Source: Flavobacteriales bacterium
Lineage (GTDB): Bacteria; Bacteroidota; Bacteroidia; Flavobacteriales_D; Crocinitomicaceae
Length of the DNA: 64,000 bases
Reading direction: 5' to 3'
NCBI GenBank assembly: GCA_947500755.1
Contig: CANMTO010000001.1
Coordinates: 62,001-126,000 of the forward strand
A program made the translations under genes and the position numbers. A model generated the notes under the pieces. The model made no database searches. It saw nothing but the letters and a program-made list of their open reading frames with translations, and was not told the DNA's origin. Each line of letters starts with the position of its first letter. The first letter of the stretch is position 1. This document shows positions 42,585-52,239 of this stretch, in pieces.

Positions 42585-42616
42585 CTCCCTCTATTAGTGT
42601 GACTAAGGGGTGGGAG
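42585..42616 (+). terminator. weak terminator-like hairpin after the redoxin gene
   Basis: CTCCC (42585-42589) can pair with GGGAG (42612-42616) and TTAG with CTAA inside. There is no T-tract after it, so termination is doubtful. The rest of this 265-base spacer holds the operator-like repeats of the Fic gene. Confidence 0.25.
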
Positions 42617-42749
42617 CGTTAAACCTCATAATTTTAAGGGTTCTGATTTCTTAAGAATTTTCACGATTTGGACTTCTGAGAATTCTGATTTTTTCACAAC
42701 TAAAATAATTTAAATCTTATAATTTTAAATTGTCTGAAAAACATGGAAG

Positions 42750-42831
42750 TTTACCGTTCCTTACGATTTGCGGTGAAAAAATGTGTTAATATCCGCAAAT
42801 ATGCGGTGAATAATTGATATATTTACCGCAT
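42750..42831. promoter_or_regulatory. repeated operator-like motif upstream of the Fic gene
   Basis: The core GCGGTGAA occurs at 42770-42777 and 42803-42810, its reverse complement form TTTACCGC at 42822-42829, and a truncated TTTACCG at 42750-42756. In addition CCGCA-AATA-TGCGG (42793-42806) is a perfect hyphenated palindrome. The repeats end 15 bases before the Fic ATG. This is the pattern expected of a transcription-factor operator; the winged-helix end of the Fic protein is a candidate ligand. Confidence 0.45.
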
Positions 42832-42845
42832 AATGTAAATTCCAT

Positions 42846-43943
42846 ATGCAAAAATACATCTACGAATATTCAAATTGGCCTCAATTTTACTGGAGAGAAA
42901 GGGAAATAAGTGCCTTGTTCGGTGAGGTGCGTAACTTGCAAGGTCGCTTATTCGCTCAAATGAACATGCTTGGGTTTTCTACCAAAGAACAAGCCTCCTT
43001 GGCTACCATGACCTTAGATGTCCTAAAAACTTCAGAAATCGAAGGTGAACACTTAGCGTATGAACACGTGCGATCTTCCATAGCCAAACGGCTTGGGATC
43101 AACGTTGGGGGTTATTTACCAACCCAAAGGAACGTGGATGGCGTGGTTGAAATGATGTTGGATGCTGCTCAGAATTATCAAAATCATCTTACCCATGACA
43201 GGTTATTCGCTTGGCATGCGGCCTTATTCCCGACCGGATACAGTGGCATGCTTAAAATAGACGTGGGGTGTTACCGAACAGAGGAAATGCAAATTGTTTC
43301 GGGGGCCTTAGGTAAAGAACGCGTGCACTATATGGCGGTTCCAGCCGTCCATGTAAAAGCTGAAATGGATACCTTTCTTGCGTGGCTAAATACGGATCAA
43401 GGATTAGATCCTGTGATCAAATCGGCTCTTGCTAACTTTTGGTTTATTATCATACATCCATTTGATGATGGAAACGGCAGGATAGCACGAGCAATCTCTG
43501 ATTTGCTCTTAGCGCGCGCAGATAACACCCCCGATCGATTCTACAGCATGTCGAGTCAGATTATGCTAGAACGAAAACACTATTATGCGATGTTGCAAAA
43601 GGTCCAATACAGTAAGGGCGATATTACTGAATGGATGCACTGGTTTTTGATGTGCCTAAAAAATGCCCTGTTGAGTTCGCAAGAATCGTTGGATATGGTT
43701 TTAAAAAAGCATGAGTTTTGGAAAATACACGAGCATACCGAACTGAACGAGCGGCAACGGAAAATGTTGAACAAACTATTTGAGAATTTTGATGGCAAAT
43801 TAAAGTCTTCAAAATGGGCGAAAATCACCAAATGCTCCGCAGATACTGCACTCCGAGATATCAAAGATTTAATGGATAAAGGAATATTGCGTCAAGAACA
43901 GGGAGGCGGTCGAAGCACTAACTATGAATTGATAGTGCTTTAA
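42846..43943 (+). CDS. Fic family adenylyltransferase with N-terminal inhibitory helix and winged-helix tail
   Basis: A 365-residue Fic enzyme that would AMPylate a protein target. The N-terminus (YEYSNWPQFYWREREI) is the DUF4172 type. The inhibitory helix motif TSEIEG (62-67) fits the self-inhibition pattern (S/T)xxxE(G/N), so it is a class II, auto-inhibited protein. The Fic core motif HPFDDGNGRIAR (204-215) is fully conserved, with catalytic His204. Residues about 300-365 form a winged helix (SKWAKITKCSADTALRDIKDLMDKGILRQEQGGGRSTNYEL), suggesting DNA binding and autoregulation at the repeats upstream. No separate antitoxin gene is seen. Confidence 0.93.
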   Translation: MQKYIYEYSNWPQFYWREREISALFGEVRNLQGRLFAQMNMLGFSTKEQASLATMTLDVLKTSEIEGEHLAYEHVRSSIAKRLGINVGGYLPTQRNVDGVVEMMLDAAQNYQNHLTHDRLFAWHAALFPTGYSGMLKIDVGCYRTEEMQIVSGALGKERVHYMAVPAVHVKAEMDTFLAWLNTDQGLDPVIKSALANFWFIIIHPFDDGNGRIARAISDLLLARADNTPDRFYSMSSQIMLERKHYYAMLQKVQYSKGDITEWMHWFLMCLKNALLSSQESLDMVLKKHEFWKIHEHTELNERQRKMLNKLFENFDGKLKSSKWAKITKCSADTALRDIKDLMDKGILRQEQGGGRSTNYELIVL

Positions 43944-43948
43944 GTTCC

Positions 43949-46777
43949 TTACCGTATCACAGTGATATGACCCGAAACCACCTTGTTGTCGTTGGTGGTG
44001 AGCTTGTAGAAGTATATTCCTGCTTCAAGATCCTTTCCGTTAAGGTCCTTTCCACTGAATGGTACACTTGTGTTAGTCATTTCGTAAACCACATTGCCCC
44101 AACGGTTTAAAATAATCAGATCAAAGCTTGTGCATTCAACAAATAAGTTGTCAAGGATTAATTGATCATTCACTAAGTCTTCGTTTGGCGTAATTACGTT
44201 AGGAATATTTAAATTCTCTATGGTTACGGAAGGCAGAATGGTAAACGGCAGCGTCTCACTAAAATCACAGCCATTAGTACCTTCCAAGGTAATGCTCGCA
44301 ATATATGCTCCTGGGTTTACAAAGGCATGCGTAAAGCTAGGAAAGGAGAAGTCGCCAACGCCCGGTATGTTCCAAGTCAATTGGTTAAACGTATAATTAT
44401 CCAAGGCGAGCCCTACCTCAAACGTACCTTGCTGACCACAAGCAGTAAGCACGGAAGGAGTAATCGTTGGTACGGCAACGATGGTCACGTTAATGGTATC
44501 GGCATTCGTACATCCTTCGTCGCTACTCACATTTAAAATGACTTGGTATGTACCTGTGCTATCATAACTATGAGAAGCGTTTGAGACAGCAGCATTTTGA
44601 CCATCGCCAAAATTCATACCGTAAACAACAGTAGGAGTTGGCGGGGGATTACTGATCCAGGTTAATTGACTGGAAAATTGCGCACTTTCTCCATCGCACA
44701 GCGGATTTACGCTCAAGTTAACCGATGGGATAGGGTGGAAGGTGATGTTAAACGTATCGGAACTAAAGCAATTATTGGTAGTGAGCATTTCTACCCAATA
44801 TGTTTCTACACTGTAGGCTCCGGCGCTTGCGTTCACATTATTGGGGTTTCCTGTATTTCCTACGATGCCCTGTTGGTTATACCATGTAATCGACTGAACG
44901 GGGTCGGAAGGGTCTGTTTGGGTAGCGCTAGTGAAATTGATTGATGTTCCACACACTTCGATTGGGCCTTGATGTGATATTTGCGGTGCGCTTAACACGT
45001 GAATGGTATCAAATGCCGTTGGGGAAATACAAGCACCTAAATTGGAATAAAGTTCAATGGGATAATATCCTGGTTGTAATCCTTGAATAGTCAGGGAATC
45101 ATTAACAGCTACAGTATCATTATTGAAATTCCAGTGATACGTATAGGCACCATTCAACGTGGTTTCTGCAAGAAGCGTATCTCCCAGACAAAGCGGTGAA
45201 TTTGTATTAATCAGCGGTGTGTTAGGCGTAGAAATAATGGTAATCGCCACGGTATCTGGGATCAACTCACAGGCCCCTGGATTGTATCCAGAAATGATGT
45301 AATTACCTGATTGTGCAGGCACTACGCCATATAAGGTTAAAGAAGCACCATTCGTAGTGATTCCTAAAGGACCTGTCCATGTATAAGTAGCTCCCGGAAG
45401 TGAATCCGTCGCGAGCATTAAGGTGTCCCCGCTGCACAATAAATCGTTTGCTGCATCAATTTCATATTTGTACGCTGCAAAGTCTGAGAAATACCCATAA
45501 CGACATCCGGAATTTGCTCCACCATGAATTACCCCAAGGTGAAATTTGGCACTTGGATTTTCTATGCGGCTCGCTGCTAGAACACCAATAAATCCACTTC
45601 CGTCCAACTGCGCATACATCCAATTGTTATTGGTGCCTGGTACCGGTTGAAAAATGCCCGGACCAACATTCGCTGGTGAGCCATTTAAGGTAAATGAATT
45701 TTCTCCGCCAGCAGGCACCAAAATATTCATTGCAAAAAACTCATTGGTAGAACGTACGAAGGCCACTGTATTTGAACCCGTACAAACTACGGGAGGAACA
45801 ATCGCGCCGCCCACCTCGCAACCAAATCCTGTGGTATGTAACACATATACCGGCTTATCTGCTTGAATGTAGGCTGTTGGGTTAGATTGGGTGTGCACAT
45901 AAAGGTTAGTGGCATTCAAGGTTCCTACATTCACCCCATCTATGGTAAGTTGCGTGTTATTCTGAGTGGCTACCACATACACCTTGTCTGGTCCATTCAA
46001 ATATCCTTTGAGTGTTACATATTCTTTTCCTGTAACTGGGACAGGAATGGTTTGGTCTCCCATTAAATCAGCACAGCCGCCATAAGGCGCTCCTGACATC
46101 GAATCATCTTTAATCGTAATGGCAATGGGTTTATTTGCAATTACGGTAGAGCCCGAGAGGTGTAAGTTTCCTGCGATATTCGATGCCTCCGCGCTATAGG
46201 TTTCGCCCATGTTTAAAACGATGGTAAATGGCACACCAGCAGGATGTCCTACGATGTCGCTGGATGGAACGATGGTTATGGAAGTATTGCTTTGTGTGGC
46301 TACAATATCAAAGCCTGACCGGGCATAGTTAGCATTGGTCAAAAAGGTTTGAGCGCTGATGATAAAGTTGGTTCCAAGGGCATTTTTCCCCTTTAATGTG
46401 AAGATGTCTGGGTTGCAATTACATGAAGTAACTACTTCATAATACGCCATAATGGGCGCTGTTGCTTTGATTTTAAATCCATAATTCAATACAGAATTCG
46501 AGGGTTTATTTTCAATAATATCAATCCAGGGAGTGAGGTCCAAGGTTTGTGCAGCATTCGCCCCTAAATTGATGACTTGAGGGGGGAATCCCGGATTCGC
46601 AGGTTGTGAAATCGTAATCGTCGCGGGAGTTACAAGCGTAGCGAATCGGAACACAATCGGGCGATCACCGTGGCTTTGAGCTACTTCAGGAGCAACAAAC
46701 CAAAATAAGGTATCCAATTGCGCGCTCGCCTGAAATCCAAGTAGCAGTGTGAAAAGTACTAGGTAGATTGATTTCAT
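43949..46777 (-). CDS. T9SS type B cargo with IgGFc-binding-like domain and PKD domains
   Basis: A 942-residue surface protein. After the signal peptide, residues about 25-410 match the IgGFc-binding N-terminal domain (PIMAYYEVVTSCNCNPDIFTLKG style, repeated FIISAQTFL, EYVTLKGYL, VYVVATQNNTQLTIDG). Then come Ig/PKD-like modules, including a clear PKD with FGDGQNAAVSNASHSYDSTG. The last 85 residues are the type B gliding-motility sorting domain (NVITPNEDLVNDQL, IILNRWGNVVYE, LEAGIYFYKLTTND). It probably mediates adhesion. Its ATG has TAAATTTA four bases upstream, an imperfect box inside the end of the GH92 gene. Confidence 0.9.
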   Translation of the reverse strand: MKSIYLVLFTLLLGFQASAQLDTLFWFVAPEVAQSHGDRPIVFRFATLVTPATITISQPANPGFPPQVINLGANAAQTLDLTPWIDIIENKPSNSVLNYGFKIKATAPIMAYYEVVTSCNCNPDIFTLKGKNALGTNFIISAQTFLTNANYARSGFDIVATQSNTSITIVPSSDIVGHPAGVPFTIVLNMGETYSAEASNIAGNLHLSGSTVIANKPIAITIKDDSMSGAPYGGCADLMGDQTIPVPVTGKEYVTLKGYLNGPDKVYVVATQNNTQLTIDGVNVGTLNATNLYVHTQSNPTAYIQADKPVYVLHTTGFGCEVGGAIVPPVVCTGSNTVAFVRSTNEFFAMNILVPAGGENSFTLNGSPANVGPGIFQPVPGTNNNWMYAQLDGSGFIGVLAASRIENPSAKFHLGVIHGGANSGCRYGYFSDFAAYKYEIDAANDLLCSGDTLMLATDSLPGATYTWTGPLGITTNGASLTLYGVVPAQSGNYIISGYNPGACELIPDTVAITIISTPNTPLINTNSPLCLGDTLLAETTLNGAYTYHWNFNNDTVAVNDSLTIQGLQPGYYPIELYSNLGACISPTAFDTIHVLSAPQISHQGPIEVCGTSINFTSATQTDPSDPVQSITWYNQQGIVGNTGNPNNVNASAGAYSVETYWVEMLTTNNCFSSDTFNITFHPIPSVNLSVNPLCDGESAQFSSQLTWISNPPPTPTVVYGMNFGDGQNAAVSNASHSYDSTGTYQVILNVSSDEGCTNADTINVTIVAVPTITPSVLTACGQQGTFEVGLALDNYTFNQLTWNIPGVGDFSFPSFTHAFVNPGAYIASITLEGTNGCDFSETLPFTILPSVTIENLNIPNVITPNEDLVNDQLILDNLFVECTSFDLIILNRWGNVVYEMTNTSVPFSGKDLNGKDLEAGIYFYKLTTNDNKVVSGHITVIR

Positions 46778-46786
46778 TGTATAAAT

Positions 46787-49765
46787 TTAATTAAAAATCA
46801 ATTCATCTAAAAAAATCCATGTTGGATTTCCAGCTCCAAGGTGCCATTCCGGACAAACTCCTTGATTTCGTATGGTATATCGAATATATTTTACCTTATC
46901 AATAACCACGGATTTAACCATGCTTCCTAGTCCTTTTTCTTCCGTTTCTTTCGTGGCCGTTCGTATAACAAATTCCGCTGCAGGTCGGTAAGTTATCCCG
47001 TCATCAGAGGTTTCAATGACAATCTGACTTGGTTCAAAAATCCATGAGTTAAGATCTTTTAACCATGATGCACCGAGTGAATTTATCGTTCGAGCTTCAT
47101 TGAATGAAACAATTGCAATCACGTCCTTTCCTTGAAATCCTTGCCAATCCCCCGTTCTAAAATCATTACTGCCTCGAATTTTATCAATTAGGGTATTTGG
47201 TCCTGCTGCAGCGTAGGATGGGGCATAGGCGGTTTGAAGTTCGAGTTGAGATGTTGCATCGGTTTTGGTGAAGGTTGAACCCAGTATGGCTGAATAACTA
47301 AGTTCCTTTCCATTTTTGTTGAATCCGCGTACATGTACTTTGGCTGATTTCTTCAGCGTAAATGGGAGGGTGTACACTTGCCATTTACCCATGAGTTGAT
47401 TCTCCTCAACCGCGTATTCGATGCCCTGGTTTTGTCCGGGTATGGTTACCATGCCCATTTCAATCGCTATGGAATCATTAAAAATTCTATTTGCCGTATT
47501 TATGAACGGTACAGGGATAAATTGACCAGGAACGTTCATCGGTATTTCTGTGAATTTCAAAGCAGGATTTGGTTCATCTTGCATTTCAAATTCAAGTTCT
47601 CCGCCTTGCATCAGCTGCGCATGGTCGATGTAGGAAATTTCAGTCCCATTGTAACGCACTGCCTTGATGTATTTTCCTGCTCCTCCGCTGCGTTTAATGG
47701 TGATCGATTTACCATTTTCTAACCGAATGCTTGCCTTGTCGAATATGGGATGCCCGATTTCATAACGCGTACTTCCCGGTGCAATGGAATAAAATCCTAA
47801 GGAAGAGAGCACATACCACGCACTCATCTGTCCACAATCTTCATTTCCGGCTAAGCCATCCGGCGCGTTACTATACATTGATCGCTGAATAGAATCCACA
47901 TAAAAGGAAGTTTTCCATGGGCTTGAAGAATAATTGTATAAATAAGCCATGTGATGCGAAGGTTCATTGCCATGGGCGTACTGTCCAATTAAACCGGTAA
48001 TATCGGCTTGTTCACGGCCCGATAGGCTGCTGGAGGTATTGAAAAGTTTATCAAGCCAAGAGGATAGTTCCTGTTTTCCACCAATCAAGTGGGTCAATAT
48101 GTAGGGCTGATGTGGCGCATATAGTGAATATTGCCAACTGTTTGCCTCCGTGTAATTGAAATTCACCTCCGACGGATCAAATGGGGATACCCATTGAGCA
48201 CCACGCCTCGAACGCATAAATTTTGTATTCGGATCAAAATGATTGATAAAATTTAAACCCAATTGATCGTGCTTCGCGGCAAGTTCTTGGTTATTCATGG
48301 CTCTTGCCATTTGGGCAATGCACCAATGGTCGTAGGCATATTCGAGCGATTTCGATACCGATTCAGATTCCCAATCTGAGGAGATTAGTCCATAATCCCG
48401 AAATAAGGTCTTTCCAAATTCGTTTAGATTTGACGTGTAGACCATGGCATTTAAGGCATCTTCCGCTGAATAATCTCTGATTCCTTTGACATAGGCATCT
48501 GAAATCACCGATGCACTGTGGAATCCAATCATACACTCCGTTTCATTCGCGGCTAACTCCCAAACCGGAAGGTCTTTTCCTTGGTTAAATTGTCGTAAAA
48601 AAGTGTTTATAAAGGAATTGGTTCGTTTCTGATCAATGATGGTAAATAAAGGGTGTGTGGCGCGATAAGTGTCCCATAAAGAAAACACCGTATATTGAGG
48701 TATTTTCTTATCAATGGTATGGATTTGAAAGTCTCGTCCTCGGTATCTACCATCCACGTCGGAAAAGATATTCGGGGCCATCATGGTATGGTAAAGCGCG
48801 GTATAGAAGATGGTCTTTTGAGTCAAGTTGCTTGACTCCACCTGAATTTTTGATAATTCTATCTGCCAAAAATTTTTTGCATTTGTCGAGAGTTTTTCAA
48901 ACCCTAATCCATCGGTTTCATGCAGGAGATTTTTTCTCGCACCTTCTTCGTCTACTGCCGAGATTCCAACACGTAATTCTATCTCTGTTACCTTTTTGTC
49001 AAAGTGAAGAACTAATCGATGTTGTCCTTCTGATGTAATTTCTTCTGCCTTGCTAAAAGGGATAGAGGAATTAAGCGCGAAGTAGAAGTATTGTAACTTG
49101 GCCCAGCCCTCAGACTTTCGATATCCTGAAATCTCTTGGTTGCCATTGATGGTAAAGCCTGCATCGAGTACCTTATCGCGATAATCTAAATCCAATACGA
49201 TGTAGCGCTTTCCCTTCCCCTTGAAGGTATATTTATGAATCCCTGTGCGTTGGGTTGCTGTTAGGCTTACATCTATATTTCCATCTATTAAGTGTACTTC
49301 GTATAGTCCCGGACTAGCCCTTTCATTTTTATGATTGAATCTTGAACCATAGGCTGCTTCAAAAAGATAGGAAGGAAGATAGGAAGGAACTGCCGGATAG
49401 TTGCCACAAACCGGAGTTATTAATAAATCCGCATAGTCAGGAACGCCAGTTCCACTGAGGTGTGTATGACTAAACCCGTGAATGATGGAGTCTGAATAGT
49501 GATAGCCGCCGCAACCATCCCAACCTTCCATGCGTGTGTCTGGACTCAATTGCACCATCCCGAACGGAACCGTTGCACCTGGAAAGGTGTGCCCATGTCC
49601 GCCTGTTCCAATAAAGGGATTAACATAGCTGAGTAGGTTCGGGTCAACGTTTCGAAGGGGATTCATTAAGGAATGAGCGCGATCACTCGCTTTCTTTAAC
49701 TCATTAACTTGAGCGCTAAGTAGGATCGGAATAAAAATTAGAAAACCTAATATCTTGTTTTTCAT
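46787..49765 (-). CDS. glycoside hydrolase family 92 alpha-mannosidase with F5/8-type C-terminal domain
   Basis: A 992-residue secreted calcium-dependent exo-alpha-mannosidase. The signal peptide is MKNKILGFLIFIPILLSA. The GH92 catalytic part holds NPFIGTGGHGHTFPGATVPFGMVQLSPDT (about 48-76, family hallmark), FSLWDTYRATHPLF, HMAYLYNY and GNEDCGQMSAWYVLSSLGFYSIAPG. Beyond about 800 is a chitobiase/F5-8C-like region (WLKDLNSWIFEPSQIVIETSDDG). It has no T9SS domain, so it is likely periplasmic or lipid-free. It acts on mannose-rich glycans. Its ATG overlaps the stop of the glycosyltransferase gene (ATGA). Confidence 0.95.
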   Translation of the reverse strand: MKNKILGFLIFIPILLSAQVNELKKASDRAHSLMNPLRNVDPNLLSYVNPFIGTGGHGHTFPGATVPFGMVQLSPDTRMEGWDGCGGYHYSDSIIHGFSHTHLSGTGVPDYADLLITPVCGNYPAVPSYLPSYLFEAAYGSRFNHKNERASPGLYEVHLIDGNIDVSLTATQRTGIHKYTFKGKGKRYIVLDLDYRDKVLDAGFTINGNQEISGYRKSEGWAKLQYFYFALNSSIPFSKAEEITSEGQHRLVLHFDKKVTEIELRVGISAVDEEGARKNLLHETDGLGFEKLSTNAKNFWQIELSKIQVESSNLTQKTIFYTALYHTMMAPNIFSDVDGRYRGRDFQIHTIDKKIPQYTVFSLWDTYRATHPLFTIIDQKRTNSFINTFLRQFNQGKDLPVWELAANETECMIGFHSASVISDAYVKGIRDYSAEDALNAMVYTSNLNEFGKTLFRDYGLISSDWESESVSKSLEYAYDHWCIAQMARAMNNQELAAKHDQLGLNFINHFDPNTKFMRSRRGAQWVSPFDPSEVNFNYTEANSWQYSLYAPHQPYILTHLIGGKQELSSWLDKLFNTSSSLSGREQADITGLIGQYAHGNEPSHHMAYLYNYSSSPWKTSFYVDSIQRSMYSNAPDGLAGNEDCGQMSAWYVLSSLGFYSIAPGSTRYEIGHPIFDKASIRLENGKSITIKRSGGAGKYIKAVRYNGTEISYIDHAQLMQGGELEFEMQDEPNPALKFTEIPMNVPGQFIPVPFINTANRIFNDSIAIEMGMVTIPGQNQGIEYAVEENQLMGKWQVYTLPFTLKKSAKVHVRGFNKNGKELSYSAILGSTFTKTDATSQLELQTAYAPSYAAAGPNTLIDKIRGSNDFRTGDWQGFQGKDVIAIVSFNEARTINSLGASWLKDLNSWIFEPSQIVIETSDDGITYRPAAEFVIRTATKETEEKGLGSMVKSVVIDKVKYIRYTIRNQGVCPEWHLGAGNPTWIFLDELIFN

Positions 49766-50763
49766 AGGGTAAGGTCTGAATACTTATTTTTTCTTTTTAA
49801 GTAATGGTCTATTACAATGTTGCCAGAATAACGACCCAGCACCGTATTTTTGATGCGTTGGCGTTGGGAGATTAATCTTGGTAAAGCGCCGTAGAATCCG
49901 ATATGTGCTCTTAATACTTGGTAAAGTAAGGCAGGCTTCCCTTTGAGTAAAAATTGAGCTGCCGCGAGTCCATCCCAGAGCATACGAATGAAAATTTTAC
50001 CCTGCCAAAAACCCGTTTCATTTTTAGCCAACATGTAAAGGTTGTTGCGAAAATTCAAGAAAACTTTGGTGTTTGATTCATAGGAAAGGGTACCGCCACC
50101 TAAATGATAAACCGTACTGCTTGGTTCAACCCAAATTTGATAGCCTTTATGTTGTAAGCGCCAACATAAATCGATTTCTTCCATGTGGGCGAAAAACTTA
50201 CCATCAAATCCATTCACTTCATGAAATAGGGTAGACCTAATCAGTAAACAGGCACCACTCGCCCAAAATACAGGCATGGCCTCATTGTATTGTCCGTTAT
50301 CTGTTTCGCATGCATCGAATATTCTTCCGCGACAAAACGGAAATCCATTACGGTCCAAGAACCCACCGCTAGCTCCGGCATATTCAAAACGTGTTTTATT
50401 GGAGTGGCTTAGTATTTTAGGTTGAACTGCTGCAATGCTTGGCGCTGCGATCCGGGAAAGGAGCGGGGAGAGGTATCCAGGAGAAACTTCTACGTCCGAA
50501 TTTAACAAGAGGTAATGTTCGTAATTCCCTTTAATTCGTTCTAATCCATCATTATACCCTTGAGCAAATCCAATATTTTCCTTTAATTGTATGAACTTAA
50601 CGGTAGGGAATTTCAGGCTAATGTAATGAATCGAATCATCTAAGGAACCGTTGTCTATCACAATGACATCGTGACCGTCACTGCATTCAACCACCGAGGG
50701 CAAATAGGTCTGCAGGTGTTTTTTTCCGTTATAGTTGAGAATTACAATTGCGAGCGTTTTCAT
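49762..50763 (-). CDS. family 2 glycosyltransferase, rhamnosyltransferase-like
   Basis: A 333-residue GT-A enzyme: VILNYNGKKHLQTYLPSV, VIDNGSLDDS, NIGFAQGYNDGL, LLLNSDVEV with the acidic metal site, FWASGACLLIRSTLF and MEEIDLCWRLQHKGY, all typical of WbbL-like transferases of surface polysaccharides. A predicted amphipathic C-terminus may touch the inner membrane. It starts two bases after the GWxTD gene and overlaps the GH92 gene. Confidence 0.92.
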   Translation of the reverse strand: MKTLAIVILNYNGKKHLQTYLPSVVECSDGHDVIVIDNGSLDDSIHYISLKFPTVKFIQLKENIGFAQGYNDGLERIKGNYEHYLLLNSDVEVSPGYLSPLLSRIAAPSIAAVQPKILSHSNKTRFEYAGASGGFLDRNGFPFCRGRIFDACETDNGQYNEAMPVFWASGACLLIRSTLFHEVNGFDGKFFAHMEEIDLCWRLQHKGYQIWVEPSSTVYHLGGGTLSYESNTKVFLNFRNNLYMLAKNETGFWQGKIFIRMLWDGLAAAQFLLKGKPALLYQVLRAHIGFYGALPRLISQRQRIKNTVLGRYSGNIVIDHYLKRKNKYSDLTL

Positions 50764-50765
50764 AA

Positions 50766-52220
50766 CTAGTATTGTCGGAAAAGATCGTTACTGTTTTGTC
50801 CCCAATGCCGATCATTAAACAGGTTGGGGTCGTCCACGGTACCGTTAATCGTGTTGCGTTTAGAGAGGATTTGAGACCAGCCTGGATTCTTCACTTCACC
50901 CACTAAATCACTGTGCAATAAGCGATACGCGTTGTTGGTGAGGTCAGGGTTGTAAAAGATAAACCGTCGGTTGCTGAATTTACCGATTTTATTGTAAAAC
51001 CAAATTTCGTAAGGGTATTCTGACGGAGAATCTTCGCGGGTATTCACCGTACTTGGGCCACCGTATTGCAAGTAAACGCGACCTCGGTCGGTTTCATAAC
51101 CCGATTGAAAATTAGTTTTATATAGCCCTTGAACGTATTGTACTTGCTGTTTATACTTAAGCCACGCATAGGTGGCATCGCCGGGAGAGGTTGAATTCCA
51201 AAACGCTTGAAAATATTTACGAATGGCTCCAAAATCTTTGGTTTTCAACAAGGTTCGGATGTTTTTATTCTCTGATGTTTTTACTATGGGCAGCAAGCTT
51301 CCTAGGTAAAATTGTAAGCTATCTTCTGGGATTGATTGCTGAAAATTCGGATCCAAAATTGTATTGGCATAATCGATGGTGTCATCAAGAATAATGTTGC
51401 CGCGTTCAAAGAAATACTCGGAAGAATACACGACACTATCCTTATCATTCAATAAAGAAACAGCGTAGGCATAGGCTCCACTGGCAAGGTTTGTAATATC
51501 GATGCGTTTAATCATGGGAACCACCTGGTCGCGTTCCGTGAGTTCGGTAGACTTGTGATAGGAGAAAAGTTCGCGTTGATTTTCGGTGTCTATTAGAGCC
51601 TCTTCAATAAAATAGCGCGATGTACTATTTTTTGCCTGATATAACTCAAAATATACGGGCAAGGTATTTAACATGGTACCATAATAGGCATTAAGCTTAG
51701 GAATAATAAGAAATCCATTTTTTTGAAACACACCAGTGCTTGTATCGGCAATCGCATAATCAATGGCCTCCACTTGAGAAATTGTTGGCGTTTGAGCCAT
51801 GTCTGTAACCTCAAGTAATTGACTCCCTCTAATATCAGAATTTTTGGCATTCCAATCTGATAAGGTCAGGTTGATTTGATACAATCCTTTTGCCAATGGG
51901 ATTCGTCGCAGCTCAAAAAAATCTTCCACGGTACTGTCGATGAATACCGGTGAGTTTAATAAGTATTCATCTGTAAAAAAGATTTTATTTATGCTGTCCT
52001 TAATTTCGATTTTTAAGTATGTGGTTGCTTGTAAGCCTTTATCCTTAGCAAGAAATTTGGTGTGTTTCGCATCGAATTGAAAATGTAATTCCAGGTAATT
52101 ACCGATCGAGGGTTCGTAGAACTGAACCGTATTGAAATACACCTTGAATTTGGAACGTTGAGACCAGCTATGATTTACAAGGGCAAGGCAAAGAAACAGC
52201 AAGAGATAAAACGCTTTCAT
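50766..52220 (-). CDS. GWxTD-domain protein with altered GYETD motif
   Basis: A 484-residue exported protein (signal peptide MKAFYLLLFLCLALVNHSWS). The C-terminal GWxTD domain is recognised by FQSGYETDRGRVYLQYGGP, PSEYPYEIWFYNKIG and NRRFIFYNPD; the name-giving Trp is replaced by Tyr. GWxTD proteins occur in Bacteroidota envelopes and their function is unknown. The N-terminal half is a beta-rich region. It heads the operon with the glycosyltransferase, GH92 and type B cargo. Confidence 0.88.
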   Translation of the reverse strand: MKAFYLLLFLCLALVNHSWSQRSKFKVYFNTVQFYEPSIGNYLELHFQFDAKHTKFLAKDKGLQATTYLKIEIKDSINKIFFTDEYLLNSPVFIDSTVEDFFELRRIPLAKGLYQINLTLSDWNAKNSDIRGSQLLEVTDMAQTPTISQVEAIDYAIADTSTGVFQKNGFLIIPKLNAYYGTMLNTLPVYFELYQAKNSTSRYFIEEALIDTENQRELFSYHKSTELTERDQVVPMIKRIDITNLASGAYAYAVSLLNDKDSVVYSSEYFFERGNIILDDTIDYANTILDPNFQQSIPEDSLQFYLGSLLPIVKTSENKNIRTLLKTKDFGAIRKYFQAFWNSTSPGDATYAWLKYKQQVQYVQGLYKTNFQSGYETDRGRVYLQYGGPSTVNTREDSPSEYPYEIWFYNKIGKFSNRRFIFYNPDLTNNAYRLLHSDLVGEVKNPGWSQILSKRNTINGTVDDPNLFNDRHWGQNSNDLFRQY

Positions 52221-52224
52221 TTTC

Positions 52225-52232
52225 TAAATTTA
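52225..52232 (-). promoter_or_regulatory. -7-like box (TAAATTTA) for the GWxTD operon
   Basis: One base from TAnnTTTG, placed exactly four bases before the ATG at 52220, the same spacing as exact boxes elsewhere in this window. The same eight bases occur at the same spacing before the type B cargo gene (46782-46789). Confidence 0.4.
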
Positions 52233-52239
52233 AGCAATT

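Noticed and set aside
42743-42817. A 24-codon frame over the repeats upstream of the Fic gene, considered as a small antitoxin.
   Set aside because: It is very short, its codons are simply the repeated GCGGTGAA motif, and class II Fic proteins carry their inhibitory helix internally, so no antitoxin is needed.
38000-43943. Prophage or integrative element covering the accessory region.
   Set aside because: There is no integrase, transposase, phage structural gene, tRNA attachment site or terminal direct repeat that I can see.
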